Origin: Lacinutrix sp. Bg11-31
GTDB taxonomy: Bacteria > Bacteroidota > Bacteroidia > Flavobacteriales > Flavobacteriaceae
Assembly (NCBI RefSeq): GCF_002831665.1
Contig: NZ_CP025118.1
Coordinates: forward strand, 1,922,001 to 1,986,000
Direction: 5' to 3'
Length of the DNA stretch: 64,000 nt
Below the pieces are notes generated by a model, which made no database searches, was not told the origin of the DNA, and saw only the letters and a list, made by a program, of their open reading frames with translations. Below are positions 1-8,854 of the stretch, piece by piece. A program made the translations under genes and the position numbers. Position 1 is the stretch's first letter. Every line of letters begins with the position of its first letter.

Positions 1-2
1 GA

Positions 3-275
3 AATGCCAACTGGAAACATGGCTTTTCTGGTGGAATTGGTTACGATTTTAAAACCAGTTTATCTATTTTCTCAGGTTATTCTATTATCTATAATGAAAA
101 CATTACAATAACCACAGGAGTCGCTTTTCATAATCATAAAAGATTATCTTCTAATTATTCTAATGGAGATAGTATAAATGAAAATTTAACTTTCGATCAG
201 TTACATACCGATTACATAAGAGCTAATCCATTTGTCTCATTCTCTTTTCGATTAGACAAAAATCCTTTCAAATAA
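3..275 (+). CDS. C-terminal part of an outer-membrane beta-barrel-like protein (cut by window edge)
   Basis: An open frame runs from the window edge to a TAA at 273-275. About 90 residues are visible, with alternating aromatic and hydrophobic residues typical of outer-membrane strands (GGIGYDF, FVSFSFRL near the end). The last strand ends FSFRLDKNPFK and so lacks the usual terminal aromatic residue. A strong hairpin terminator follows directly. The family cannot be named from this fragment. Calling it a surface beta-barrel protein is an inference from strand periodicity only. Confidence 0.6.
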   Translation, partial: NANWKHGFSGGIGYDFKTSLSIFSGYSIIYNENITITTGVAFHNHKRLSSNYSNGDSINENLTFDQLHTDYIRANPFVSFSFRLDKNPFK

Positions 276-298
276 TTAACTTCAATTATCATTTAACT

Positions 299-327
299 CA
301 AAAATCCCCAATATTGGGGATTTTTTG
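299..327 (+). terminator. Rho-independent terminator
   Basis: AATCCCC and GGGGATT arms around AATATT are followed by a T run. It ends the partial gene at 3-275. An identical hairpin occurs at 1208-1234. Confidence 0.85.
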
Positions 328-379
328 GCTTCATACTCTTTCATACTTTGCAGTCTAATTAACTCTTAAACTATAACTT

Positions 380-1087
380 ATGAAAACTTACTTACTATTA
401 TTTGCTTTAGCTATAACTACTATTGGCTATTCCAACAACAGCACTTCAATTAATCTAGAAACAAACAACAGTATACTTGTTGGTAAAAAGAAAGTAGAAC
501 TAGGTGTCTCAGAAAGTGATGCTGAAATTTTTATAAACGGAAAACTTGTTGGTAAAGGTGGTACAGAAGTAACAGTACCAAAAAACGATTGTGTTACTGT
601 AATTATAAAAAAAGTAGCCTATTTAACAGAGCGTATTGAGTTTTGTAATAAAAAAGACATGACTAAGCCACCAAAAACACATTATGTAGAAATGAAACGT
701 GACGACTCTTACGATGCATCTATACTAACCGATATTGCCAATATAGATATTGAGTTAAAATGTAACAGCATGGAAAAAGACAAAGCATGGAAACTAATAA
801 ACCAGATTGTGCTTACATATATTGATGTCATTGAAATGACAGATAAAGAAACAGGTTATTTACGTACATCTTGGTCTTTAAAAACGTTTATGCAAAATAC
901 AGTACGAACAAGAATTATTATTAAAGAATCGTCAAGCGACCCACTTATGTTTAAAGTAAAACTAATTAGTGAAGCTTCTGGAATGCCAATGACAAGTGTA
1001 AAAAGCGACGAACTCTACAAAGAATGGGATCGTGTACTACGTAGTTACTCTAATGTGATTTCAGAATTTCAAGCCAGAGTAAAATAA
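380..1087 (+). CDS. Exported protein with PEGA-like domain
   Basis: 235 residues beginning with a clear Sec signal peptide (MKTYLLLFALAITTIGYSNN). Residues about 38-85 (ELGVSESDAEIFINGKLVGK, then TVPKNDCVTVIIKK) have the pattern of PEGA domains: a short beta repeat with a central 'I..NG..VG..G' core, found in surface and periplasmic proteins. The remaining 140 residues are not recognised. They contain alternating hydrophobic stretches and conserved-looking aromatic positions. The gene stands alone between two copies of the same terminator. Likely periplasmic or surface-exposed; the biochemical role is unknown. Confidence 0.65.
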   Translation: MKTYLLLFALAITTIGYSNNSTSINLETNNSILVGKKKVELGVSESDAEIFINGKLVGKGGTEVTVPKNDCVTVIIKKVAYLTERIEFCNKKDMTKPPKTHYVEMKRDDSYDASILTDIANIDIELKCNSMEKDKAWKLINQIVLTYIDVIEMTDKETGYLRTSWSLKTFMQNTVRTRIIIKESSSDPLMFKVKLISEASGMPMTSVKSDELYKEWDRVLRSYSNVISEFQARVK

Positions 1088-1207
1088 TGATATTCATTTA
1101 TCAGAAACTTACTATTTTATTAGGTTTATTACGCTCAATAATCCTGTAAATAAGCACCTTATTAAACACTAGATTTTATTAATTCGCTATTAATCAATTT
1201 CTTTTTT

Positions 1208-1234
1208 AAAATCCCCAATATTGGGGATTTTTTG
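1208..1234 (+). terminator. Rho-independent terminator (second copy)
   Basis: Same AATCCCC-AATATT-GGGGATT hairpin with T run as at 299-327. Here it ends the PEGA-like gene. Confidence 0.85.
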
Positions 1235-1284
1235 GTTTCCCATCTTTCTTTACATTACTATAAATTAATCAAAAACACAAAACC

Positions 1285-1731
1285 ATGAAAATTTTAAAAA
1301 CCATTTTTACTGTTATTATTATTACACTATTTACAGTCTCTTGCGGAAGCGATGATGATAATGAGGATTCAAACCAAGTTACAACAGCTCAAAACAAAGA
1401 ACGTATTATAGGCACTTGGAAATTTACCACAAGTACTACAAATGGTGAAACAGATACAGATATATGGATTTGCGATTTTGAAGACACTCACACCTTCTCA
1501 AACACTTCTATTGCAAGCAAATACTATTCAGACCCATCTGGTAACAATGAGGCTAACTGTGAGTTAGACGAAACTTATAATACAAACTACACTATTAGCG
1601 CCAATACCTTAACAAGCGAAGACTATTCTCAAGAAATTTTAACATTAAATAGTACTACCCTAGTTTTAAAAGACGTTGATGAATATGACGGTAATACTTA
1701 TATCTATACAGAAACCTTCACCAAACAATAA
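1285..1731 (+). CDS. Lipocalin-like lipoprotein
   Basis: 148 residues. The N terminus has a lipoprotein signal with lipobox ending TVSC (Cys at about 20), followed by an acidic SDDDNEDSN linker that is common after lipobox cysteines in Flavobacteriia. The mature part starts with ERIIGTWKFT, the entry motif of lipocalin-like domains (often annotated DUF4923/lipocalin-like), and then alternates short beta strands. The gene lies 5 bp before the next outer-membrane gene, so both are probably co-transcribed. The ligand is unknown, and the assignment rests on the GTW motif and on size. Confidence 0.6.
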   Translation: MKILKTIFTVIIITLFTVSCGSDDDNEDSNQVTTAQNKERIIGTWKFTTSTTNGETDTDIWICDFEDTHTFSNTSIASKYYSDPSGNNEANCELDETYNTNYTISANTLTSEDYSQEILTLNSTTLVLKDVDEYDGNTYIYTETFTKQ

Positions 1732-1736
1732 ATCTT

Positions 1737-2327
1737 ATGAAAACGCTATTAAAATTTATAACCGCAATACTAATACTTTGTAGCACACAAATTGATGCCC
1801 AAGAAAGTATTAAACCACTACGTATTGGTGCGAAAATAGGTGTACCAAATATTATTAGTGCTAACCTAGAATATGTTACACCATTATTAGACAATAGAGT
1901 CTCAATAATGTTAGACTACATGTCGTTGTCTAAAACTGTAGATGATGTTAATGTAAATTACAATAATTTCGAAATTGGCTCTAACATTTACATTAACAAT
2001 ACAGGCAAAGGCTTCTATGGAGGTATTTCTTACTTCTCTTTTAATGCCGAAGGAACCTATAGCGATGTAGAATTCGATTCAGGAACAAATGAAGGTACAG
2101 CAAACATAGAATTCAATACTATAAACCTTAAAATTGGTGCTAAACTGGGCAGAACTTTCTTCTTTAGAATAGAAGCAGGATACGGTTTAGGTGAAATTCC
2201 AGAATATGTAGTTGTAAAGAGCAATTCTAACAACGAAACATCTATTGAAGAAATACCCGAAGTTCCTGGTATTAGCGAATCTGGATTACCAGTCTTTAAT
2301 ATTGGTATTGGATTTAGTTTTATGTAA
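1737..2327 (+). CDS. Outer-membrane beta-barrel protein (DUF6588/OmpW-like size class)
   Basis: 196 residues with a signal peptide (cleavage near IDAQES) and about eight amphipathic strands. The C terminus FNIGIGFSFM ends in alternating aromatic residues, as expected for a barrel inserted by BamA. It follows the lipocalin-like lipoprotein by 5 bp with no terminator between, so the two may form a lipoprotein/porin pair. The exact family is not recognised. The barrel call is inferred from strand pattern and C-terminal signature. Confidence 0.65.
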   Translation: MKTLLKFITAILILCSTQIDAQESIKPLRIGAKIGVPNIISANLEYVTPLLDNRVSIMLDYMSLSKTVDDVNVNYNNFEIGSNIYINNTGKGFYGGISYFSFNAEGTYSDVEFDSGTNEGTANIEFNTINLKIGAKLGRTFFFRIEAGYGLGEIPEYVVVKSNSNNETSIEEIPEVPGISESGLPVFNIGIGFSFM

Positions 2328-2355
2328 ACTACTTTTTTAGTATTAGTCTTTCTTA

Positions 2356-2383
2356 TAAAGCTCTTCATTTCTGAAGGGCTTTT
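2356..2383 (+). terminator. Rho-independent terminator
   Basis: AAAGCTCTTCA and TGAAGGGCTTTT form a GU-containing stem around TTTC with a T-rich tail. It ends the two-gene unit 1285-2327. Confidence 0.75.
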
Positions 2384-2439
2384 CTTTTATTTCTTATTTA
2401 TATCTATCTTTGATAAAATAATTATCATCTTAATAAATA

Positions 2440-3462
2440 ATGAAAGCCATAAAATACATTTTCTTCCTTATTCTTATAGCTATTATTGCATTAGCAATAT
2501 ATATAGCTGTGCAACCAAGCGAATTCTCTGTAACAAGAACGCGTACCATAAATGCACCTGCAGCTGTAATTTACAAGAATGTTAATGACTATAAAAACTG
2601 GAATTCTTGGTCTTCTTGGGTAGAAAAAGATCCTAATATGAAAATTACTTTACCTGAATTAACTAAAGGTGAAGGTTCAAGCTATACTTGGGAAGATAAA
2701 GATGGTATTGGCACAATGAAAACAATTGAAACAAACACCAATAAATCTATAAGCCAAGTAATGCAGTTTGCAGACTTCCCATCATCTGATGTCTCATGGA
2801 AATTTAAACCAAATGCAGATGGCTCAACAGATGTAACGTGGAATATAGCAGGTAAAAATTTACCATTTGAATTTAAAGCATTTGCTGCTTTTATGGGTGG
2901 AATGGAAAAACAAATAGGTCCAGAATACGAACGTAGTTTAGAAAAACTTGATAGCATAGTTCTGTTAGACATGAAAAAATACAGCATTGTAGTTGATAAA
3001 GAAACAATACAACACAGTGGAGGCTATTATATTTATAATACTGCTGCTACAACTCTAGACGATTTTAAAAGTAAAATGGCTACAATGTTACCAGCTGTTA
3101 TGTCTTACGCTGAAAAAAACAACATTACAATGGCTGGAGCACCCTACGTTTTATATCATAAATATGATGAGGAAAACAACGCAGTTATGTTTTCATGCTG
3201 TGTCCCAACAACTGCTCGTGTAATTACTACAGGAGGAGAAATATTAACTGGTCAATTAAAACCATTTAAAGCTGTAAAAACGACTTTAAATGGTGATTAT
3301 AGTAATTTAAAAGATGCTTGGGAAAAAGCAATAAAAACTATTACAGACAGTGGTTTAGAACAAGAAGAGAATGGACCAAATTTAGAGGCTTACTTAAACT
3401 CACCAATGAACACGCCTAATCCAGCAGAATTAAAAACTAAAATTTACATTGCAGTAAAATAA
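2440..3462 (+). CDS. SRPBCC (polyketide cyclase-like) plus GyrI-like effector-binding domain protein
   Basis: 340 residues. An N-terminal membrane helix (about 5-25) is followed by a START/SRPBCC domain (about 28-175) opening with EFSVTRTRTINAPAAVIY and containing NWNSWSSW, as in polyketide cyclase/dehydrase proteins. The C-terminal half (about 185-340) begins YSIVVDKETIQHSGGYY and ends ELKTKIYIAVK, the pattern of GyrI-like/AraC effector-binding domains. This two-domain fusion is common in Bacteroidota. Both domains bind small hydrophobic or cationic ligands, but the ligand is not known. The gene is monocistronic, flanked by terminators. Confidence 0.85.
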   Translation: MKAIKYIFFLILIAIIALAIYIAVQPSEFSVTRTRTINAPAAVIYKNVNDYKNWNSWSSWVEKDPNMKITLPELTKGEGSSYTWEDKDGIGTMKTIETNTNKSISQVMQFADFPSSDVSWKFKPNADGSTDVTWNIAGKNLPFEFKAFAAFMGGMEKQIGPEYERSLEKLDSIVLLDMKKYSIVVDKETIQHSGGYYIYNTAATTLDDFKSKMATMLPAVMSYAEKNNITMAGAPYVLYHKYDEENNAVMFSCCVPTTARVITTGGEILTGQLKPFKAVKTTLNGDYSNLKDAWEKAIKTITDSGLEQEENGPNLEAYLNSPMNTPNPAELKTKIYIAVK

Positions 3463-3482
3463 CAGTATTAATATAGTATCAT

Positions 3483-3515
3483 AAAAAAAAGCAGTTCTAA
3501 ATTTAGAACTGCTTT
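3483..3515. terminator. Bidirectional terminator
   Basis: An A run, the GCAGTTCTAA/TTAGAACTGC stem and a T run. It serves the converging genes at 2440-3462 (+) and 3537-5612 (-). Confidence 0.9.
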
Positions 3516-3536
3516 TTCATTTACACTTAATTTATA

Positions 3537-5612
3537 TTAATTATCCGATAAGCAAATGTTAGGTGCTATAGATGTACCTGGATGCATTACTACGCTATCT
3601 ACAACCGTTTTTGGTTTTGCGCTTAATATAATATTACCACAATTTTTAATGGTAGAAGCGGTAAACTCAAAGTCTCCAAATGGGTTATCTCCAGCTATAG
3701 AACTACTTAATGTTTGATTAACATCTGTAGCTGTTGTTCTTAAAACAAACGTACTTAAGTGTGCCTCTTGAATATCAAAATTTCCCTTAATTTGAATGCC
3801 TTTAGAAAAGTGAGAGCAATCACCATAGTCATCAATATTAAGCGTTAAAATTGGTGCTTGATTATCCATTTGAATAATTTGACTATCTACTGCTACTCCT
3901 AAATGCTCAAGCTCTATTAGCAATCGGTTATTTGTTCCAGGAGAAAAGTTAGCAATAACACTGTATGTGTTTTTATTACCACCTATATACGTATAAACAT
4001 CGTTTACTGGTATTACAGTTGTATAAATTACAGATCCTGTAACGTTATTATGCCCTTCTAATACTAATGTATTATTTACATATTTAACCTCTCCAGTGTC
4101 CAAATTTGTTGTTTTAATTTTATAGCTCTGTCCTGCATAAGTAGTCGCTAAACCTTGAATAATAATCTTTTTCGCAAAAGCACTTCCAGATGTAACAGTA
4201 TTCATAGTAAATCCAAATTTCGCTCCTGCTAATGTTAATCCATCTACATTATTTATAAAATCTGTAGAAACACCTCCAACTGAAACTAATTTAGGACCAT
4301 TACTCACTAATGCCTTCTGTAATTGAATATAAGACTCAACCACATTACCATAATTAGAACACCCAAAACCTTGTGGTGAAGTGTTCCAAGATAATATAGC
4401 TCTAACCTTTAATACTTGTGGATTTTCACAATCTTGTTTTAATTCATCAAAATTATAAGGTAAAACTACAGAATAGTGAATACCATCACTCGGAATATCT
4501 GCAATATCATATGCGCTCACAAAAGTAGTTCCTGCATGTTTCCATTGGCAATTTTCTTCGGTTTGTATCCAAAAAGAAACATACTCTCTACTTCCTGTAC
4601 TGCACAAATTGCCGCTGTAACCTGATGGCTTTTTAATCTTTAAAGTACCTACCAATGCTTCTTGATTATAATCTGCTCCAACACATAATAATTCTTCAAA
4701 ATCAGTATTACATTCTAATTGATTCCAGTTCACTAAAACATCTGACAAGTTAAAATCGTTCAACTCAAATAAATCATTGATTTCTGTAATATTAGCTAAT
4801 TCTTTTTCAGACTCTACTTGTTGTAATAATTTATGTCCAAAGCGTTGAGGACCAAATTTTTCTTTTTTATAAAGCTGATTTAATTCGGCAAAATTATAAG
4901 CCTTTGGTGCTATACTTTTTTTAGCCTTCTGTAAAGTGTTTATTAAATTAGGGTTTAAGTTAGTAATCGCATTAATAGACAATTCTGGGTTTAATAGAGC
5001 AGTATTAAACAAGTCGTCTAATTCAAATATTGGGAAATCTGGTATAAACAATTTTAAAGGTTCTATTTGCACTTGCACTTCTTTTTTATCACTCCAAACG
5101 TAAGTTCCATTAGTTAACTCTGGATCGTTTGCCGCAGGAATAGTACTCCAAGATAAAACAGCTCTAACCAAAGGCAAATTAGCTATGTTACAAGATTTTT
5201 TCTTTGGGCTTATATTTAATCTAACAGTATAGTTAATAGGTTTTTCATCTTTATTACTACAATCTTTTTGTGTTGGAATATCGTGTACATTAACACCAAC
5301 ATAACCCATATCTTCCCAACCATCTCCTTCTTGATAATTCATGTAAAACCTTACATATTCAAAAGAGCCATTGGTACACAAACCTCCAGAATAACCTGTT
5401 TGCCGTTTTATATTTATTGTTGCTGTTAATTGTTTAAAAGTCGAATTATAACCAACACAACCTAACGACTCGAAAGAGGTATTAAATTGCTGTTTGTAAA
5501 GACTTAAAGGTGTCTTTAATTTTAGTTTAGAGACTCCTTTTTTAGTCATTGTTAAAAAAGGTTTAAACTCTTGTCTTGCAACTAATAGCTGCTTTTCATT
5601 TAGCTTTTCCAT
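3537..5612 (-). CDS. Large unrecognised protein with internal domain duplication
   Basis: 691 residues with no signal peptide or membrane segment. Two segments (about 45-165 and 300-415) are clear copies of one domain. Each starts with F-E-x-L-x-CVG, continues T/GYSG-x-LC-x-x-G-S-x-EYV-x-F, then DIP, and ends VRA-(I/V)-LSW-x-T. The cysteines in these motifs are shared by both copies. The C-terminal third is beta-rich and glycine/threonine-rich without a recognised motif, with four further cysteines near the end. The gene is alone and faces crcB. Family and function are not recognised. It may be a non-classically exported or cytosolic beta-sandwich protein, but that is only inference. Confidence 0.7.
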   Translation of the reverse strand: MEKLNEKQLLVARQEFKPFLTMTKKGVSKLKLKTPLSLYKQQFNTSFESLGCVGYNSTFKQLTATINIKRQTGYSGGLCTNGSFEYVRFYMNYQEGDGWEDMGYVGVNVHDIPTQKDCSNKDEKPINYTVRLNISPKKKSCNIANLPLVRAVLSWSTIPAANDPELTNGTYVWSDKKEVQVQIEPLKLFIPDFPIFELDDLFNTALLNPELSINAITNLNPNLINTLQKAKKSIAPKAYNFAELNQLYKKEKFGPQRFGHKLLQQVESEKELANITEINDLFELNDFNLSDVLVNWNQLECNTDFEELLCVGADYNQEALVGTLKIKKPSGYSGNLCSTGSREYVSFWIQTEENCQWKHAGTTFVSAYDIADIPSDGIHYSVVLPYNFDELKQDCENPQVLKVRAILSWNTSPQGFGCSNYGNVVESYIQLQKALVSNGPKLVSVGGVSTDFINNVDGLTLAGAKFGFTMNTVTSGSAFAKKIIIQGLATTYAGQSYKIKTTNLDTGEVKYVNNTLVLEGHNNVTGSVIYTTVIPVNDVYTYIGGNKNTYSVIANFSPGTNNRLLIELEHLGVAVDSQIIQMDNQAPILTLNIDDYGDCSHFSKGIQIKGNFDIQEAHLSTFVLRTTATDVNQTLSSSIAGDNPFGDFEFTASTIKNCGNIILSAKPKTVVDSVVMHPGTSIAPNICLSDN

Positions 5613-5834
5613 GATGTAAAAAATTTATAATAGCATACTTACTCTATTTTGGCTTTTCAGTTTCCGCCAAATCCTGATATTTTAGTATAAACTACACACC
5701 AGAATACACCACTTAATACACTAAAAACAAAATAGTTAACACGCAACATGTTAAAGTCTAAACTTTAAATATTTTGTTATTTTGAAAAGAGATTAGAAAA
5801 AAAGAGATAATATTGCACCTCATTCTATTGTAAT

Positions 5835-6206
5835 ATGAAGAATATTTTACTTGTATTTGTTGGTGGTGGTTTTGGTAGTGTACTTCGCTACTTACTAGGG
5901 AACTATTTAAACAATACCCAAAACGGAATACCTTATGGCACTTTCGCTGCCAATATTTTAGGGAGTTTACTTATAGGTATTATATTAGGTTTAGCACTTA
6001 AAAACAATACACTTTCTCAAAACCACACGCTGCTTTTAGCCACTGGTTTTTGTGGTGGTTTTACCACGTTTTCAAGCTTTGCTTACGAGAATCATGTATT
6101 CTTAAAGGCAGGAGATTTTACAAGTTTTGCTCTTTACACTATAGCAAGTTTTGTTATTGGCTTTTTAGCCGTTTTTGGTGGCATGTATTTAGCTAAGAGT
6201 TTTTAA
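5835..6206 (+). CDS. crcB: Fluoride exporter CrcB/Fluc
   Basis: 123 residues, four transmembrane helices. Family motifs are present: GGGFGSVLRYLL at 10-21, YGTFAANILGSLLIG (the conserved TLxVN/AN region) and GFCGGFTTFSSFAYE, whose phenylalanines and threonines line the fluoride pore. Fluc proteins work as antiparallel dimers and let F- leave the cytosol. Only one copy is visible. The 3' end overlaps the convergent DUF1684 gene by 4 bp. No fluoride riboswitch is apparent upstream. Confidence 0.95.
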   Translation: MKNILLVFVGGGFGSVLRYLLGNYLNNTQNGIPYGTFAANILGSLLIGIILGLALKNNTLSQNHTLLLATGFCGGFTTFSSFAYENHVFLKAGDFTSFALYTIASFVIGFLAVFGGMYLAKSF

Positions 6207-6808
6207 TGCTTTCCATAAGCTTTAACTCCTGCTTCTACTCTAACATCTAAAGAGTTTTCTAAAGGAACAATAGGACAAGAATATCTTGGGCTGTAAGCAC
6301 AATAAGGGTTGTAGGCTTCGTTAAAATTTAAAACCATCGTATTGCCTTTAGGTGTGCTTGTGTCTAAATAACGTCCTCCTCCATAACTCTCTTCACCATT
6401 AGTTTGGTCTATAAAAGGAAGAAACAAATGATCTTCGTAGCCCTCACGTTTTACTAGTTCTAAATTCTGATAAATATTTAATTTACAATCCTTGCCATTT
6501 AAAACAAAAGACAATTCACCATACTTAACATACATTGGTTTACGATCTGTTGTAGTTGCCATTTCAAAAGGTGTCTGGTTTGGTGTGCTTTTAAAATTAG
6601 CTGTAACAACGTAAGTAGAATCAAATTTAAAGAAATCTAAAGCCCTAAAGGTTTTTCTATCCTTTTCAGTTAAAGGTGATTTTAAGGCATCTTTAAATTC
6701 AGCATTTTGTTCTTTTTGGTGTTCTGTATCTCCTAAAAGCGGTTGTTTATCTTGTGCGCAGCTTAATGCTGAAACGAATAAAATTGAAAGTAATATGATT
6801 TTTTTCAT
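6203..6808 (-). CDS. DUF1684 domain lipoprotein
   Basis: 201 residues with a lipobox (VSALSC, Cys near 17). The body has the DUF1684 signature: ALDFFKFDSTYVV, a beta region with PMYVKYGELSF, then YGGGRYLDTSTPKG and NEAYNPYCAYSPRYSCPIVP near the C terminus. DUF1684 proteins are widespread, and no reaction is established for them. Its gene is preceded 22 bp upstream by the DUF4252 gene on the same strand, suggesting a two-gene unit, and its end overlaps crcB. Confidence 0.85.
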   Translation of the reverse strand: MKKIILLSILFVSALSCAQDKQPLLGDTEHQKEQNAEFKDALKSPLTEKDRKTFRALDFFKFDSTYVVTANFKSTPNQTPFEMATTTDRKPMYVKYGELSFVLNGKDCKLNIYQNLELVKREGYEDHLFLPFIDQTNGEESYGGGRYLDTSTPKGNTMVLNFNEAYNPYCAYSPRYSCPIVPLENSLDVRVEAGVKAYGKH

Positions 6809-6830
6809 AATATAATTTAAGAGTAAATTT

Positions 6831-7373
6831 TTAATTATTTGGGTTGAAAGATGGGTTTAAACTAGGACTCATATTCGATTTATAAGATTGTAATAAATCT
6901 AAAGATAAGGCATCAAAATTTTTCACTTCAGACAGTGTTTTAATCTTATCTGGATCAAAACGACCTTGTAAATAAAATGCAGTTGCTTCTTTTTCGTCGC
7001 AATTAAAAAGAATAACATCTGTTAGTACATTACCATTTTCTTTAACCGAAATAATACGCGTGTTATTAACCTGGTTATCTCTAAACATATCTAAATATCC
7101 TGCACTTGTAACCGCATTTATTTCTGTTATTATTTGTTGTCTTCTAAAAGAAGAAACACTATTAAGCTTTATGTATTTTACATCTTGAAGATTACCAATT
7201 ACACTTTTTGTTTCTGGTGAAACCGAACTTAAAAGTGCTTTCATAACATTTGGCACTTGAAAAGAAGTAGCTCCTAAATCTGTTTTATGGTTATTGTAAA
7301 AACCTTGAAACGACGCACTTCCGCAAGAAAAAAGCAAAAGAAAAACACTAAAGATTAAAACTATTTTCTTCAT
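6831..7373 (-). CDS. DUF4252 lipoprotein
   Basis: About 180 residues. I place the start at the ATG at 7371-7373 because it begins the signal MKKIVLIFSVFLLLFSCGS with a proper lipobox; an upstream in-frame ATG would add an unlikely hydrophilic lead. The mature part has the DUF4252 layout (VKYIKLNSVSSFRRQQ, then SVKENGNVLTDVILF). In Bacteroidota such proteins often occur near sigma factors or stress genes; their role is unknown. It is followed closely by the DUF1684 gene. Confidence 0.8.
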   Translation of the reverse strand: MKKIVLIFSVFLLLFSCGSASFQGFYNNHKTDLGATSFQVPNVMKALLSSVSPETKSVIGNLQDVKYIKLNSVSSFRRQQIITEINAVTSAGYLDMFRDNQVNNTRIISVKENGNVLTDVILFNCDEKEATAFYLQGRFDPDKIKTLSEVKNFDALSLDLLQSYKSNMSPSLNPSFNPNN

Positions 7374-7555
7374 AAAGAATATATTTATTTCATTCCAAAA
7401 GTACAACTTATTACTTTTTTTGTTTAATTTTATACTTTGAAAAGATAAATAAAATGAATTTAGTCATTACATATTATAGAAAACAAACCTCTTGTAGAGA
7501 TACAGATTGGGCTTGCTATATTTTGTAATGATATAAATATCGATTAATACAATAT

Positions 7556-7587
7556 TAAAAGTCCAACTTCGTAGTTGGACTTTTTTA
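7556..7587. terminator. Rho-independent terminator
   Basis: AAAAGTCCAACT and AGTTGGACTTTTTT form a stem around TCGT. It lies between the DUF4252 promoter region and the MFS gene and could work in either direction. The rest of 7374-7648 shows no convincing gene. Confidence 0.75.
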
Positions 7588-7648
7588 ATTTAAGACTATT
7601 ACGAATTAAACTTTTAGTAAATGAAATAAACAAAAAACCAACCAAACC

Positions 7649-8854
7649 ATGAAAAAATTATTTAACAACTATTTCGAAACATTTAAAGGCCTCTCTCAAG
7701 AAGTTTGGTGGCTTGCACTAATTACTTTTATTAATCGTGCAGGAACAATGGTAATTCCGTTTTTATCAATTTATTTAACAGAAGACTTAAATCTATCTTT
7801 AGAAAATGTTGGTTGGATAATGACGTGTTTTGGTTTAGGCTCTGTAATTGGAACATGGATTGGTGGAAAACTAACAGACTCTATTGGTTTTTATAAAGTT
7901 ATGGTAGGTAGCTTATTCCTTACTGGTCTTATTTTTATTGCTGTTCAATATTTAAAAACATTTGAATCCTTTTGCTTTGGCATCTTTTTTCTAATGATAG
8001 TTGCAGACACTTTTAGGCCTGCAATGTTTGTAGCAATGAGTGCGTATAGTAAACCCGAAAACAAAACAAGAAGTGTAACATTAATACGTTTAGCAATAAA
8101 TCTTGGATTTTCGGCTGGTCCTGCTTTAGGTGGAATAATAATTACCATTATGGGTTATTCTGGTTTATTTTGGGCAGATGGCATTACATGTATTTTAGCA
8201 ACATTTGTTCTATTTAAAGTATTAAACCCTAAAAAAACAGTAGTGCAAGATAAAATAGAAGTAGAAAATCCAAAATCTGTGTACAGTAATAAAGCGTTTA
8301 TGATTTTCTTTTTTGCTATGTTAATTTTTGCTGTAATATTTTTCCAATACTTTTCTGCAATGCCATTGTATTATAGAGATGTGCACTTATTAGACAAAAT
8401 TGAAATTGGTTTATTATTAGGAGCTAATGGTTTTTTTATATTTCTATTTGAAATGCCTTTAATAAGCTGGCTCGAAAAAAGTAGTTATAACAAAATTGGA
8501 TTAATATTATTTGGAGCCTTTTTAGTAGGCTTAAGTTTTCTTGTATTAAACCTTACAACTTGGTCTGGCGTTATAATAATTGGAATGTTATTAATGACTA
8601 TTGGAGAAATGATTGCATTTCCGTTTTCAAATTCTTTTGCAATGGAACAAGCCAAGAAAGGAAATCAAGGCGAATATATGGCCATGTATATTATGTCTTT
8701 TTCTGTGGCTAGCGTTTTTGGTTTTAATGCAGGATTGCAAACAATATCAGGTATTGGTTTTAACAATACATGGACAATAATGACAGCTCTGTCGGGTTTA
8801 TGCGTGCTTTTATTATTTATTTTAAAATTATATATGAAGAAAAAAGCAGCATAA
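7649..8854 (+). CDS. MFS transporter (drug:H+ antiporter-like, MdtH/YajR type)
   Basis: 401 residues with twelve hydrophobic segments. The first half has the MFS motif A between helices 2 and 3 (GTWIGGKLTDSIGFYKVM) and the proline-rich helix 5 region SAGPALGG (motif C-like), which marks antiporters. A hydrophilic loop (NPKKTVVQDKIEVENPKS) separates the halves. The substrate cannot be told from sequence. The stop codon abuts the remains of a VOC-family gene, which probably once formed an operon with it. Confidence 0.85.
   Translation: MKKLFNNYFETFKGLSQEVWWLALITFINRAGTMVIPFLSIYLTEDLNLSLENVGWIMTCFGLGSVIGTWIGGKLTDSIGFYKVMVGSLFLTGLIFIAVQYLKTFESFCFGIFFLMIVADTFRPAMFVAMSAYSKPENKTRSVTLIRLAINLGFSAGPALGGIIITIMGYSGLFWADGITCILATFVLFKVLNPKKTVVQDKIEVENPKSVYSNKAFMIFFFAMLIFAVIFFQYFSAMPLYYRDVHLLDKIEIGLLLGANGFFIFLFEMPLISWLEKSSYNKIGLILFGAFLVGLSFLVLNLTTWSGVIIIGMLLMTIGEMIAFPFSNSFAMEQAKKGNQGEYMAMYIMSFSVASVFGFNAGLQTISGIGFNNTWTIMTALSGLCVLLLFILKLYMKKKAA

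Noticed and set aside
5613..5834. Possible fluoride riboswitch before crcB
   Set aside because: The conserved GGNGAUGG...CGCC pseudoknot core of the crcB motif was not found.
7453..7530. 24-codon ORF MNLVITYYRKQTSCR... before the MFS gene
   Set aside because: Too short, no recognisable feature and no clear ribosome site; chance cannot be excluded.
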